Positions 24,940 to 34,148 of a DNA stretch of 64,000 nucleotides are shown piece by piece. Source of the DNA: Lachnospiraceae bacterium UBA7143 (GTDB taxonomy: Bacteria; Bacillota; Clostridia; Lachnospirales; Lachnospiraceae); contig DKWV01000011.1 of NCBI GenBank assembly GCA_002491905.1, forward strand, positions 193,144-257,143. The letters run 5' to 3'. Position numbers and translations under genes: made by a program. Position 1 is the first letter of the stretch. Each line of letters starts with the position of its first letter. Under the pieces are notes generated by a model that worked only from the letters and a program-made list of their open reading frames with translations, did no database searches and had not been told where the DNA came from.

Positions 24940-27808
24940 GGAACTTTTAGAACGGTTTAAAGAAAATTTTATGAATATGGTCACCTCCCGGCTGCTTGTG
25001 CTGATGCTCGTGATTGCCGGTATGGGCGGATATCTGATCTACTGGGTATTCCAGCTCCAGATTGTGAACGGGGAGCAGTATTACAACGACTTCCAGCTGA
25101 AAATCAGGAAGGAGAGAACCCTTCCGGCCACCAGGGGTAATATTCTGGACAGAAACGGCGATCTTCTGGCATACAACGAGCTGGCTTACTCCGTCACCAT
25201 CGAGGATGTGTATGAGTCGGGGCGGGGGAAAAACGCGAAGCTGAACGATACGATCCGCAGGCTGATTGCTATGATTGAGGAAAACGGCGACCATGTAATC
25301 AGCGGCTTCCATATCGAGCTTAATAAAAACGGCGAGTATGTGTATAATGTGGAAGGTGCACAGCTTCTGCGTTTCCTGGCGGATATTTACGGCTATGCGT
25401 CCGCGGATGACCTGAAGGAGCGGGAGAAGACCGCTTCCCCGGAGGATGTGGTCAAATATCTGTGTGGGACAGGCCGTTACGGTATCGGCGATTATGCGGA
25501 TGAAGAGGATTCGGACAGCTTTGTGGAAGAACTCGGTTTTTCCAGGGAGGAAGTGTTAAAGATTATTACCGTCCGCTATGCCATGAGCGCCAACAGCTAC
25601 CAGAGATATATAGCCACCACGGTGGCGGAAAATGTCTCCCAGGAGACGGTGGCTGTCATCATGGAGAACGAGGACAGTCTGGACGGTGTATCTATTGCGG
25701 AAGGAACCATCCGTAAATACAATGAGAGCATTTATTTTGCCCAGGTGATCGGCTACACGGGCCGGGTGGCGCAGGAGGAACTGCAGGAACTGCAGGAACA
25801 GAACCCTGCTTATGATTTGAATGACACCGTCGGCAAATCCGGGATTGAGGCCTCTATGGAGATGGAGCTGCAGGGCAAAAAGGGTTCCGAGACCGTGTAC
25901 GTGGACAATATGGGTAAGGTCGTGGAGACCAGCGACCGGGTGGAGCCGTCGGCGGGCAGCGATATTGTGCTGACATTGGACACCGGGCTGCAGAAGGCAT
26001 GCTATCATATCCTGGAATCCAAGCTTGCCGCCATTCTTCTGAATAAGATAGAGAATATCAGGGAATATACGCCCCCGGAGGGGGGCAGCGGCGGGAATAT
26101 ACCCATTCCCATCTATGATGTGTATTATGCCTGCATCAACAACAACGTGATTGACACCACCCACTTTACGTCCGAGTATGCGGGAGAGACGGAAAAAGCT
26201 GTGCAGGAAGCTTATCTGGATAAAAAGGCACGCGTTTTTGCCACGCTGCGGGACGAACTGACGGAGAGCTGCACCCCTTATGAAGCGCTGACGGAAGAAT
26301 ATCAGGTCTATGAGAGCTATGTGGCGGCGGCCCTGTATGACCGCGATATTCTGATGGAGGACGAGGTGGATAAATCTGATGCCACCTACATCGCCTGGAC
26401 GAAGGATGAAGTTATCAGTTTAAACGAGTACCTGAATTACGCCATTGCGCAGAACTGGATTAATGTCTCCAAACTGGATATCGACTCGCGCTATTCTGAT
26501 TCGGTGGAGATTTACAATAAGATTCTGGAGTATATTTTTGATATACTTGACCGGGATCTGGACTTTGACAAAAAAATTTACCGGTACATGATACTGAACG
26601 ATGAGATCACGGGAAGACAGATCTGCGAGCTGCTTATGGAACAGTATGTGGTAGAGCCGACAGAGGAGGAAATCGCTCAGTTTGAGGCAGGTGCGGTGAC
26701 ACCTTACACCTTTATGCGAAACCGCATAGAGCAGCTTGACCTGACGCCGGCGCAGCTGGCCCTTGACCCGTATTCCGGATCCATTGTCGTCACGGATGTA
26801 AATACGGGGGATGTGCTGGCCATTTCCTCCTATCCGAGCTATGACAATAACCGCATGGCAAACGGTGTGGATGCGGCTTACTTTGCAAGCCTGAGAAACG
26901 ATTTGTCCAGTCCTATGTTAAATTACGCGACCCAGCAGCGGACGGCACCCGGATCTACCTTTAAGCCTGTGTCCGCCACAGCTGGGCTTTTGGAAGGCGT
27001 GATTACCCTGACGGACACCATTACCTGTACTGGTATTTTCGACAAGATCACGCAGCCGCCCAGATGTCATATTTATCCGGGTGCACACGGCGCCCTGAAC
27101 GTGACGGGAGGTCTGCGGTATTCATGCAACTATTTCTTCTATGAGGTAGGCTACCGGCTGGGGACGGTGGGAGATACTTACAATGACAGTGTGGGTTTGA
27201 AAAAGCTTGCCAAGTATGCGGATATGTACGGTCTTTCGGAAACTTCCGGAATTGAGATAGAGGAATATGCACCGGGTGTATCCGATCTGGATGCGGTCCG
27301 GTCCGCCATCGGCCACGGCACCAACAACTACACCACGGCAGGGCTTGCGCGATATGTTACAACCGTAGCAAACAGCGGAACATGTTATAATTTAACCCTG
27401 GTGGACAAGGTGGAAGACCAGAATGGCGGTTTGATCCGGGATAATGAGGCAAAGGTCAGAAACCAGATTGATATGGATCCGGCATACTGGGACGCCATTC
27501 ATCTGGGAATGCGTCAGGTCGTGGAGAACAAAGCTTACTTTTCAGATCTGGATGTGAATGTGGCAGGCAAGACCGGTACGGCGCAGGAGAGCAGAAATCG
27601 TCCTAACCACGCACTTTTTATCAGTTATGCGCCCTATGAGTCGCCGGAGATATCGGTGACGGTGCGTGTGGCGAACGGTTATACATCCGACTACGCGGCC
27701 CAGATAGCAAAGGACGTATACGAATACTATTACGGGTTGAAGGATGAAAATGAAATCATTACCGGTACGGCCGGCAATCTGGAAGGCGGCGCAATTAACG
27801 CTGACTAA
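24932..27808 (+). CDS. mrdA: Penicillin-binding protein 2, elongation transpeptidase with a large insertion
   Basis: 958 residues, far longer than the 600-700 typical for PBP2. An N-terminal membrane helix (about residues 20-40) is followed by the PBP dimerisation region (PATRGNILDRNGDLLAYNE). The transpeptidase domain begins at VLTLDTGLQKACYHILE and resumes at DPYSGSIVVTDVNTGDVLA; between them lie roughly 240 extra residues rich in acidic and tyrosine residues. The catalytic motifs are intact: STFK in APGSTFKPVSA, SCN in YSCNYFFYEVG, and KTGTAQ near the C-terminus. The start is TTG 24932, within the end of mreD, with GAGGAG upstream. RodA at 29641 is the expected polymerase partner. Confidence 0.93.
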   Translation: MFEELLERFKENFMNMVTSRLLVLMLVIAGMGGYLIYWVFQLQIVNGEQYYNDFQLKIRKERTLPATRGNILDRNGDLLAYNELAYSVTIEDVYESGRGKNAKLNDTIRRLIAMIEENGDHVISGFHIELNKNGEYVYNVEGAQLLRFLADIYGYASADDLKEREKTASPEDVVKYLCGTGRYGIGDYADEEDSDSFVEELGFSREEVLKIITVRYAMSANSYQRYIATTVAENVSQETVAVIMENEDSLDGVSIAEGTIRKYNESIYFAQVIGYTGRVAQEELQELQEQNPAYDLNDTVGKSGIEASMEMELQGKKGSETVYVDNMGKVVETSDRVEPSAGSDIVLTLDTGLQKACYHILESKLAAILLNKIENIREYTPPEGGSGGNIPIPIYDVYYACINNNVIDTTHFTSEYAGETEKAVQEAYLDKKARVFATLRDELTESCTPYEALTEEYQVYESYVAAALYDRDILMEDEVDKSDATYIAWTKDEVISLNEYLNYAIAQNWINVSKLDIDSRYSDSVEIYNKILEYIFDILDRDLDFDKKIYRYMILNDEITGRQICELLMEQYVVEPTEEEIAQFEAGAVTPYTFMRNRIEQLDLTPAQLALDPYSGSIVVTDVNTGDVLAISSYPSYDNNRMANGVDAAYFASLRNDLSSPMLNYATQQRTAPGSTFKPVSATAGLLEGVITLTDTITCTGIFDKITQPPRCHIYPGAHGALNVTGGLRYSCNYFFYEVGYRLGTVGDTYNDSVGLKKLAKYADMYGLSETSGIEIEEYAPGVSDLDAVRSAIGHGTNNYTTAGLARYVTTVANSGTCYNLTLVDKVEDQNGGLIRDNEAKVRNQIDMDPAYWDAIHLGMRQVVENKAYFSDLDVNVAGKTGTAQESRNRPNHALFISYAPYESPEISVTVRVANGYTSDYAAQIAKDVYEYYYGLKDENEIITGTAGNLEGGAINAD

Positions 27809-27840
27809 CGGTCAGAAGGTATGAGGATTGGGGTGTAAAT

Positions 27841-28521
27841 ATGAAAAATGCAGTGATTATCAAAAGTTTCCCGAATGGTCTGTCCATTTTTCTGGACAGT
27901 GAGATCCCTTTTTCGCAGCTCCTCAGTGAGATTGCAATGAAGTTCAGCGAGTCCGCCAATTTCTTTAAGGATGCCAGTATGGTGATCTCCTTTGAGGGCA
28001 GGGTGCTTTCAGACCAGGAGGAACGGCAGATTGTGGACACTATTTCAGCCAACTCACGGCTGAATATCATCTGTATCATGGGGAAGGATGAGGAGACGGA
28101 CCGAAACTTCGTAAAGGCTCTGCAGAAGCTTTCCTTCCATCAGGAAGTGATGGAGAATGCGGGACAGTTCTATAAAGGAACCTTAAAGGACGGCCAGATT
28201 CTGGAGACGGAGAACAGCATCATTGTGCTCGGTGACGTCTACCCAGGCGCATGTATCATATCGAGCAAGGATATTGTGGTGCTGGGCGGTCTCTTTGGAC
28301 AGGCCTACGCCGGAGGAAACGGAGAGGACGGACATTTTGTGGTGGCGCTTGAAATGTCGCCGGAGAAATTAAAGATCGGCGACTTCAAATATAAGACTTC
28401 AGAGAAACAGAGCAAGTGGTCGATCAAACCAAAGATCCAGCCGAAGATTGCTTTTGTGAACGACGCCAGAGTCATCATTGAGCCGATTACCAAAGAATTA
28501 CTAAATGATTTACCTGTGTAA
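27841..28521 (+). CDS. minC: Septum site-determining protein MinC
   Basis: 226 residues. MinC inhibits FtsZ polymerisation away from midcell. The N-terminal domain (about 1-100) is divergent; the C-terminal beta-helix is clear from ENSIIVLGDVYPGACIISSKD and VVLGGLFGQAYAGGNG. The following genes minD and minE complete the oscillating Min system. It lies 32 bases after mrdA in the same direction. Confidence 0.93.
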   Translation: MKNAVIIKSFPNGLSIFLDSEIPFSQLLSEIAMKFSESANFFKDASMVISFEGRVLSDQEERQIVDTISANSRLNIICIMGKDEETDRNFVKALQKLSFHQEVMENAGQFYKGTLKDGQILETENSIIVLGDVYPGACIISSKDIVVLGGLFGQAYAGGNGEDGHFVVALEMSPEKLKIGDFKYKTSEKQSKWSIKPKIQPKIAFVNDARVIIEPITKELLNDLPV

Positions 28522-28565
28522 ATTATTTGGGGGACGATAACAATTCATGTTACGGAGGTTTTGCT

Positions 28566-29357
28566 ATGAGTGAAGTGATTGTCGTCACGTCAGGGAAAGG
28601 CGGGGTGGGAAAGACCACCACCTCTGCAAACGTCGGAACAGGTCTGGCAGCTATGGGAAAGAAGGTCATTCTGATCGATACGGATATCGGCCTTCGCAAT
28701 CTGGATGTGGTGATGGGACTGGAGAACCGGATTGTCTACAATCTGGTGGATGTGGTGGAGGGAAACTGCCGCATCAAGCAGGCAATTATACGGGACAAGC
28801 GTTACCCGACGCTGTTTCTTCTGCCGTCAGCACAGACAAAGGATAAAAGTGCGGTGAATCCCTCCCAGATGGTGCGCATGATCAGCCATCTGCGGGATCA
28901 GTTTGATTACATCATTCTGGATTGCCCTGCAGGGATTGAACAGGGGTTTCAGAACGCCATCGCGGGCGCGGACAGGGCGCTTGTGGTGACCACACCGGAA
29001 GTTTCCGCGATCCGGGATGCGGACAGGATTATCGGTCTTCTGGAAGCCAATGAAATACATAGGATGGATCTGATTATCAACCGAATCAGACAGGATATGA
29101 TAAGAAGGGGCGATATGATGTCCTCGGAGGATGTGGTGGACATTTTATCGCTGCCCCTGATCGGAAGGGTGCCGGATGATGAAAATGTGGTGATAGCCAC
29201 AAATCAGGGAGAACCGTTGGTCGGAAGCAATACACTGGCGGGGAAGGCATACCAGAATATCTGTTATCGGATCATAGGCGAGGAGGTTCCTTTCATGGAC
29301 TTTGACAAGGGCGTTTCGTTCTGGACCAGGGTAACGGGTATTTTCCATAAAGGTTAG
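28566..29357 (+). CDS. minD: Septum site-determining ATPase MinD
   Basis: 263 residues. The deviant Walker A SGKGGVGKTT lies at residues 9-18, the switch/Walker B part reads LIDTDIGLRNLDVVMGLE and FDYIILDCPAGIEQGF. The C-terminus should form the membrane-targeting amphipathic helix. MinD recruits MinC and is displaced by MinE. ATG 28566 follows ACGGAGG with a normal spacer; the longer in-frame reading from 28527 is not protein-like. Confidence 0.97.
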   Translation: MSEVIVVTSGKGGVGKTTTSANVGTGLAAMGKKVILIDTDIGLRNLDVVMGLENRIVYNLVDVVEGNCRIKQAIIRDKRYPTLFLLPSAQTKDKSAVNPSQMVRMISHLRDQFDYIILDCPAGIEQGFQNAIAGADRALVVTTPEVSAIRDADRIIGLLEANEIHRMDLIINRIRQDMIRRGDMMSSEDVVDILSLPLIGRVPDDENVVIATNQGEPLVGSNTLAGKAYQNICYRIIGEEVPFMDFDKGVSFWTRVTGIFHKG

Positions 29358-29368
29358 GGGGGATCAGC

Positions 29369-29632
29369 GTGTTTAAAAATCTGTTAAAACGGAAAAGCTC
29401 CAGAGAAATAGCCAAAGACCGGCTCAAAATACTGCTTATCTCCGACAGGGTCAACTGTTCGCAGGAGATGATGGAAATGATTAAGAACGATATCGCCAAG
29501 GTGATATCCAAGTACATGAAGATAGACGCCCAGAGCATGGAAATACAGATTACACAGACAAGCGGCAAGGGGCACGGGATCAAAAATCCGACGCTCTACG
29601 CGAATATACCGATTTTGGATCTAAAACAATAG
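29369..29632 (+). CDS. minE: Cell division topological specificity factor MinE
   Basis: 87 residues, the usual MinE length. The N-terminal contact helix (AKDRLKILLISDRVNCS) stimulates MinD ATPase and the C-terminal beta domain provides the topological specificity (IQITQTSGKGHG). The start is GTG 29369, preceded by AGGGGGGATCAGC. The presence of MinE, as in clostridia, argues for an oscillating Min system instead of the DivIVA-anchored type of Bacillus. Confidence 0.95.
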   Translation: MFKNLLKRKSSREIAKDRLKILLISDRVNCSQEMMEMIKNDIAKVISKYMKIDAQSMEIQITQTSGKGHGIKNPTLYANIPILDLKQ

Positions 29633-29640
29633 GAGATAAA

Positions 29641-30762
29641 ATGTTAAAACATTATCATATCAGGGACTATGATTTTAAATTGATTGTACTGGTGGTGGCG
29701 CTCACGGCTGTGGGCGTTCTGGCCATCGGCAGCGCCAAGGAATCGTTACAGTCCAGGCAGATCGCGGGGGCTGTTTTTGGATTTTTCCTGATGCTGGTCC
29801 TGTCCCTGTTTGACTATTCGGTGATTCTTAAGTTTTACTGGATCATGTATGCGGCGAATCTGGTTCTTTTGTGGCTGGTGCGGATTGCCGGGGTGGAGGT
29901 GGCCGGCGCCCAGCGGTGGCTGAATCTTTTCGGCATCCAGTTCCAGCCTTCGGAGACGGCTAAGATTCTGTTGATTTTATTCTTTGCACAGTTTATCATG
30001 AAACATAAGGAGGAGATGGGAACATTTAAGATAGTCGCAAGCTGTGTGCTTCTGTTTGTTCCCTCGATCATTCTGATCCTCAAACAGCCTGATCTGTCCA
30101 CCAGTATCATGGTGGTGATTCTTTTCTGCGTGGTCATGTTTGTGGGCGGTGTGAGCTGGAAGTATGTGGTGCTGGCGATTTCCGTGGCTGTACCGGCATT
30201 TATCATCGCACTGACGTTAATTTTACAGCCAGAGCAGGAGATTATCAACGATTTCCAGCAGAGGCGCATTCTGGCATGGCTCTATCCGGACGAATACTCT
30301 GATACGGAGGCGTACCAGCAGACCAATTCCATGATGGCCATTGGGTCCGGGATGCTCTACGGCAAGGGTTACAACACCAATGAGATCAGTTCCGTAAAAA
30401 ACGGAAATTTTATTGCTGAGGTGGAGACAGACTTTATTTACGCGGTAATTGGCGAAGAATTTGGGTTCGTCGGCGGCTGTGTGGTAATTGTGTTATTGAT
30501 TTTCATTTCATTTGAATGTATTATGGTAGCTAGGAAGGCAAAAGATCTGGCAGGCACGATCATCGCGGCGGGGGTTGCGGCGCTGATCGGTTTTCAGGGA
30601 ATGCTTAATATTGCGGTGGCTACCGGTGCAAGTCCAAATACGGGTATACCGCTGCCTTTTGTCAGTTACGGGCTGACTTCGGTTGTGAGTCTCTACATCG
30701 GAATTGGGTTCGTACTGAACATACGACTGCAAAGCAAAAATGACAGGGGTGTTAGCAAATGA
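29641..30762 (+). CDS. rodA: Rod-shape peptidoglycan polymerase RodA
   Basis: 373 residues with about ten membrane segments. SEDS motifs are FQPSETAKILLILFFAQF, KQPDLSTSIMVV with the catalytic-loop aspartate, FIAEVETDFIYAVIGEEFG and the C-terminal PFVSYGLTS. It follows minE by eight bases and completes the mreBCD-mrdA-min-rodA morphogenesis cluster. PBP2, encoded at 24932, is the likely transpeptidase partner. It overlaps mgsA by four bases. Confidence 0.94.
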   Translation: MLKHYHIRDYDFKLIVLVVALTAVGVLAIGSAKESLQSRQIAGAVFGFFLMLVLSLFDYSVILKFYWIMYAANLVLLWLVRIAGVEVAGAQRWLNLFGIQFQPSETAKILLILFFAQFIMKHKEEMGTFKIVASCVLLFVPSIILILKQPDLSTSIMVVILFCVVMFVGGVSWKYVVLAISVAVPAFIIALTLILQPEQEIINDFQQRRILAWLYPDEYSDTEAYQQTNSMMAIGSGMLYGKGYNTNEISSVKNGNFIAEVETDFIYAVIGEEFGFVGGCVVIVLLIFISFECIMVARKAKDLAGTIIAAGVAALIGFQGMLNIAVATGASPNTGIPLPFVSYGLTSVVSLYIGIGFVLNIRLQSKNDRGVSK

Positions 30763-31154
30763 ATATCGCGTTGATCGCACATGATGCAAAGAAAAAACTG
30801 ATGCAGAATTTCTGCATCGCTTATCGGGGGATTTTGAGTAAAAATGAACTTTATGCGACGGGGACGACGGGAAGGCTGATTGAGGAAGTGACAAACCTGA
30901 CCATCCACAAATATCTGGCCGGCCATCTGGGCGGGGCACAACAGATCGGTGCGCAGATTGAGCACAACCAGATTGATCTGGTGATTTTCTTAAGAGACCC
31001 TCTCTATCCGAAGTCCCATGAGCCGGATGTCAACAATGTGGTTATGCTCTGTGACAGGCACAATATTCCGCTTGCCACAAATCTGGCGTCCGCGGAGCTT
31101 CTGATTAAATCGCTTGACAGAGGAGACATGGAGTGGCGTGAAATGTACAAGTAA
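30759..31154 (+). CDS. mgsA: Methylglyoxal synthase
   Basis: 131 residues, the standard length. MgsA converts dihydroxyacetone phosphate to methylglyoxal and phosphate, a bypass used when sugar phosphates accumulate. Motifs are IALIAHDAKKKLM, ATGTTGRLIEE for phosphate binding, and VIFLRDPLYPKSHEPDVN, which holds the catalytic aspartate region. It overlaps rodA (ATGA) and the following lipoprotein gene, so it is co-transcribed with the morphogenesis genes. Confidence 0.95.
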   Translation: MNIALIAHDAKKKLMQNFCIAYRGILSKNELYATGTTGRLIEEVTNLTIHKYLAGHLGGAQQIGAQIEHNQIDLVIFLRDPLYPKSHEPDVNNVVMLCDRHNIPLATNLASAELLIKSLDRGDMEWREMYK

Positions 31155-32136
31155 AAAATTGAGAATATGTGCGCTTCTGGCTGCGGCGGCTCTCACATTG
31201 ACGGGGTGCGGGGGTGCGAAGTATGATATGCCTTATGAACAGCAGGGGAGTGTCAGCAGCTATCAGCTTATCAATATCGCAAACAGGGAGACGATAGAGC
31301 CTTTCGCAAAGGATCTGTGCGTGGCTGCAAAGGATGTGACGGCAGGCGGCCCGGAACTGCAGCAGGTGGGGGCGGCGGCGCTCTTTGACACGAAGGACTT
31401 AGAGACGCTGTATGCGAAAAATGCGCATAATCAGATGAATCCGGCCAGCCTGACGAAAGTGATGACGGCGCTTGTGGCGTTGAAATACGGATCCCCGGAC
31501 GATATCTATACAGCATCGGAGAATGTGCTGATCACAGAGTCCGGCGCTGTTTTGTGCGGCGTGAAACCGGGTGATCGGATGACGTTGGACCAGGCGCTGC
31601 ATGTGCTGCTGATCTATTCGGGTAATGATGTTGCCGTTATGATCGCGGAGGGGATTTCGGCTTCCGTGAACGGAGGTAACGGCTCTGTGGAAGAATTTGT
31701 GGAGCTGATGAATCAGGAGGCGCAGGAGATTGGCGCAACAAACTGTCATTTTATGAATCCCAACGGCCTGACGCAGGAGGGGCATTACGTGACGGCCTAT
31801 GATCTCTATCTGATTTTCCAGGAAGCTTTGAAATATGAACTGTTTAACCAGATCATACAGATGACTTCCTACAGTACGGTCTATACGGCGGCGGACGGTT
31901 CCGAAAAGACGCTGGAGATGGAAAATTCCAATCTTTTTCTGCGTGGGACTTATGAGGCGCCCTCGAACGTGACGGTAGTGGGCGGGAAAACAGGAACTAC
32001 CAACGCAGCGGGGCACTGCCTGATCCTGCTTGCCAGAAGCAGCAGCGGGACGCCTTACATCTCTGTTATTTTGAAAGATGAATCAAGAGAAGGACTGTAC
32101 GGGGATATGGGTGAACTGCTCGGAATGATCAAATAA
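31138..32136 (+). CDS. D-alanyl-D-alanine carboxypeptidase lipoprotein (PBP5-like)
   Basis: 332 residues. An N-terminal lipoprotein signal (LAAAALTLTGCGG) implies membrane anchoring by lipid. The penicillin-binding motifs are present: SLTK in MNPASLTKVMTAL, SGN in YSGNDVAVM, and KTGTT in GGKTGTTNAAGH. It lacks the C-terminal PBP5_C domain and amphipathic anchor helix, which fits lipid anchoring. It trims the terminal D-Ala from peptidoglycan stems. The start is GTG 31138, within the end of mgsA (17-base overlap), preceded by GGAG. Confidence 0.88.
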   Translation: MKCTSKKLRICALLAAAALTLTGCGGAKYDMPYEQQGSVSSYQLINIANRETIEPFAKDLCVAAKDVTAGGPELQQVGAAALFDTKDLETLYAKNAHNQMNPASLTKVMTALVALKYGSPDDIYTASENVLITESGAVLCGVKPGDRMTLDQALHVLLIYSGNDVAVMIAEGISASVNGGNGSVEEFVELMNQEAQEIGATNCHFMNPNGLTQEGHYVTAYDLYLIFQEALKYELFNQIIQMTSYSTVYTAADGSEKTLEMENSNLFLRGTYEAPSNVTVVGGKTGTTNAAGHCLILLARSSSGTPYISVILKDESREGLYGDMGELLGMIK

Positions 32137-32141
32137 GGTAG

Positions 32142-32170
32142 TTGTTTTTTCGGGGGAGTTCCTGTATAAT
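32142..32170 (+). promoter_or_regulatory. Sigma-A-type promoter
   Basis: TTGTTT (32142-32147) and a perfect TATAAT (32165-32170) are spaced by 17 bases in the gap after the carboxypeptidase gene. It should drive the small P-loop gene at 32246, with a leader of about 70 bases. Confidence 0.65.
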
Positions 32171-32245
32171 TACAGTAAGATCATACAGATATTGTATGGA
32201 GCGGTCAGGGTAGTAAATAATAATATACGCTAGGAGGGTATCGAC

Positions 32246-32665
32246 ATGGTTCAGTTTATTGTAGGAAGGGAAGGAAAGGGAAAGACCAAGCATTTATTAG
32301 ATAAAGTCAATACGGAGATTAAGGATGCTCAGGGCAATGTCGTGTATCTGGACAAGAGCACAAAACATATGTTTGAGCTGAATAACAAGATCAGACTCAT
32401 TGACGTGCCGGAGTATCTGGTGACGAACAGCGATGAATTTATCGGTTTTATCTGCGGCATCATTTCACAGGATCACGATTTACAGCAGATGTATTTTGAC
32501 AGCTTCTTAAAGATCGCCTGCGTGGAGGCGGATGATCTGGAGAAGGTAATCGAAAAGATTGAGAAGATCAGTGAGAAGTTCCATGTGGATTTTGTAATCA
32601 GTGTATCACGCGATGAGAGCGAGCTTCCCGAGAATATGCGTAAAAACGTTATTGTTTCCCTCTGA
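32246..32665 (+). CDS. Small P-loop protein, 139 aa
   Basis: The protein opens with a Walker A sequence, GREGKGKT (residues 7-14), within MVQFIVGREGKGKTKHLLDK, a pattern like the N-terminus of AddB-type and other P-loop NTPases. The rest (NVVYLDKS, IRLIDVPEYLV, VDFVISVSRDESELPENM) suggests a compact alpha/beta fold, but it is far shorter than a normal helicase or ATPase. I do not recognise a characterised family. A strong TAGGAGG site precedes the ATG. It has its own promoter upstream and a terminator downstream, so it is a single-gene transcript. Confidence 0.75.
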   Translation: MVQFIVGREGKGKTKHLLDKVNTEIKDAQGNVVYLDKSTKHMFELNNKIRLIDVPEYLVTNSDEFIGFICGIISQDHDLQQMYFDSFLKIACVEADDLEKVIEKIEKISEKFHVDFVISVSRDESELPENMRKNVIVSL

Positions 32666-32695
32666 TATGTACATAAACGATATAGAAAACAATAT

Positions 32696-32724
32696 AAAAC
32701 CTCGGAGGAGTCTTCCGGGGTTTT
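32696..32724 (+). terminator. Intrinsic terminator after the P-loop gene
   Basis: AAAACCTCGGA (32696-32706) pairs with TTCCGGGGTTTT (32713-32724), 11 pairs with one G-T, around a seven-base loop, and ends in a T tract. It separates the P-loop gene from the HlyD-like gene. Confidence 0.75.
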
Positions 32725-32744
32725 CGTGTTATGGAGAGTAGATT

Positions 32745-34142
32745 TTGGCAGATAATCGGAACAATAAGATAGCTAAATACAGAAGGCCCATCAACCTGAA
32801 CATTGGCATGATGGTTTTTGCAGTCATTCTTGTTTATGTTGTAATCTGCGTGATTATGTACTTTCGGACAGACCATATTGTCCGGTACAGCGTGCAGGAG
32901 GGCTCGCTTACCTCAAACAGCATTTACAAAGGAATTGCCTTGAGGAAAGAACAGATCGTGACAGGACAGGACGCAGGCTATGTGAACTATTTTGCCAGGG
33001 AAGGCGAACGAACGGCGGTGGGGGATCTGGTGTACACCGTGGATGAGACGGGACGTCTTTCTGATTATATCAAGGCGGGATCGAACGGGGAGAACTCCCT
33101 TTCGGACAGCGATTTATCTGAGCTTAAGACGGATATCACCGCTTTTATGCACGGCTTTGACAGACGACATTTTGATGAGGTCTATAATTTCCGGCATAAC
33201 ATGGAGAGCATGGCGGTCAAGCTGGCAAACTATAATATTCTGGAAAATGCAGATGCCTTAAACAACGCTTCCAGCACGGCGCTGATCAATTACCGCTATG
33301 CGGCCCAGAGTGGTATTGTGCTCTATTCCACGGACGGTTATGAGAACTTAAAGCTCGAGGACATGACGTCGGAGCTTTTTGACGAGGAGAACTACGAGCG
33401 AAAATATCTGGTGAACAATGGACTGGTTGCCGCAGGGGAGCCTGTTTATAAACTGGCGACGTCGGAGGACTGGTCTGTTGTGATCCCGGTGGAAAAGGCC
33501 GTGGCGGATCAGCTTCTGGAAAAGGAATTTGTGGAGGTGCGGTTTTTAAAGAACCAGTACACGGCGTGGGGAGAGGTTTCGGTCTACACCAACGAGGCGG
33601 GAGAGACTTTCGCGTCGCTCACCTTTACCAATTCCATGATTACCTTCTGCACGGACCGTTTTATTGATATCGAGCTTCTCTTAGAGGATGAGAAGGGGCT
33701 GAAAATACCCAACTCCGCCATTGTGGAGAAAGAATTTTTCATTGTGCCGAAGGCCTATGTGACGAGGGGCGGTAATAACGGCGGCGACGGTGTGCTTCTT
33801 GAAACCTACAATGAAGAGGGCGAGGCCACCACGCAGTTTGTGGAGACGGAAATTTACGAGGAGACGGAGACGGATTATTATCTGGATAATTCGACACTCA
33901 GGGCAGGAAATTATATTGTTATGCCGGAGACGGGGGAAAAGTATGCCGTCAGCAAAACAGGCTCGCTCAAAGGCGTTTATAATATCAATAAAGGATATGC
34001 GGACTTCAAGCAGATCAGTGTCCTTTATGACAACGAAGAGTATTCTGTGGTGAAATCAAACACCACTTACGGATTGAGCGTATATGATTATATCGTGCTG
34101 AACGCGGATATGGTGAAGGATAACGAATTTATCTACGAATAG
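32745..34142 (+). CDS. HlyD-like membrane-fusion protein
   Basis: 465 residues with a basic cytoplasmic start, one membrane helix (about 20-42), and a long extracytoplasmic part. The biotinyl/lipoyl-like region (EGSLTSNSIYKGIALRKEQIV, GYVNYFAREGERTAVGDLVYTVDE) and the C-terminal barrel (YIVMPETGEKYAVSKTGSLKGVYNINKGYADFKQISV) resemble HlyD-family adaptor proteins of clostridia. No ABC transporter is adjacent, so the partner is unknown; the location before yggS-sepF, with division genes, suggests an envelope role. The start is TTG 32745 with GGAGAG upstream. Confidence 0.7.
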   Translation: MADNRNNKIAKYRRPINLNIGMMVFAVILVYVVICVIMYFRTDHIVRYSVQEGSLTSNSIYKGIALRKEQIVTGQDAGYVNYFAREGERTAVGDLVYTVDETGRLSDYIKAGSNGENSLSDSDLSELKTDITAFMHGFDRRHFDEVYNFRHNMESMAVKLANYNILENADALNNASSTALINYRYAAQSGIVLYSTDGYENLKLEDMTSELFDEENYERKYLVNNGLVAAGEPVYKLATSEDWSVVIPVEKAVADQLLEKEFVEVRFLKNQYTAWGEVSVYTNEAGETFASLTFTNSMITFCTDRFIDIELLLEDEKGLKIPNSAIVEKEFFIVPKAYVTRGGNNGGDGVLLETYNEEGEATTQFVETEIYEETETDYYLDNSTLRAGNYIVMPETGEKYAVSKTGSLKGVYNINKGYADFKQISVLYDNEEYSVVKSNTTYGLSVYDYIVLNADMVKDNEFIYE

Positions 34143-34148
34143 GGGCAG

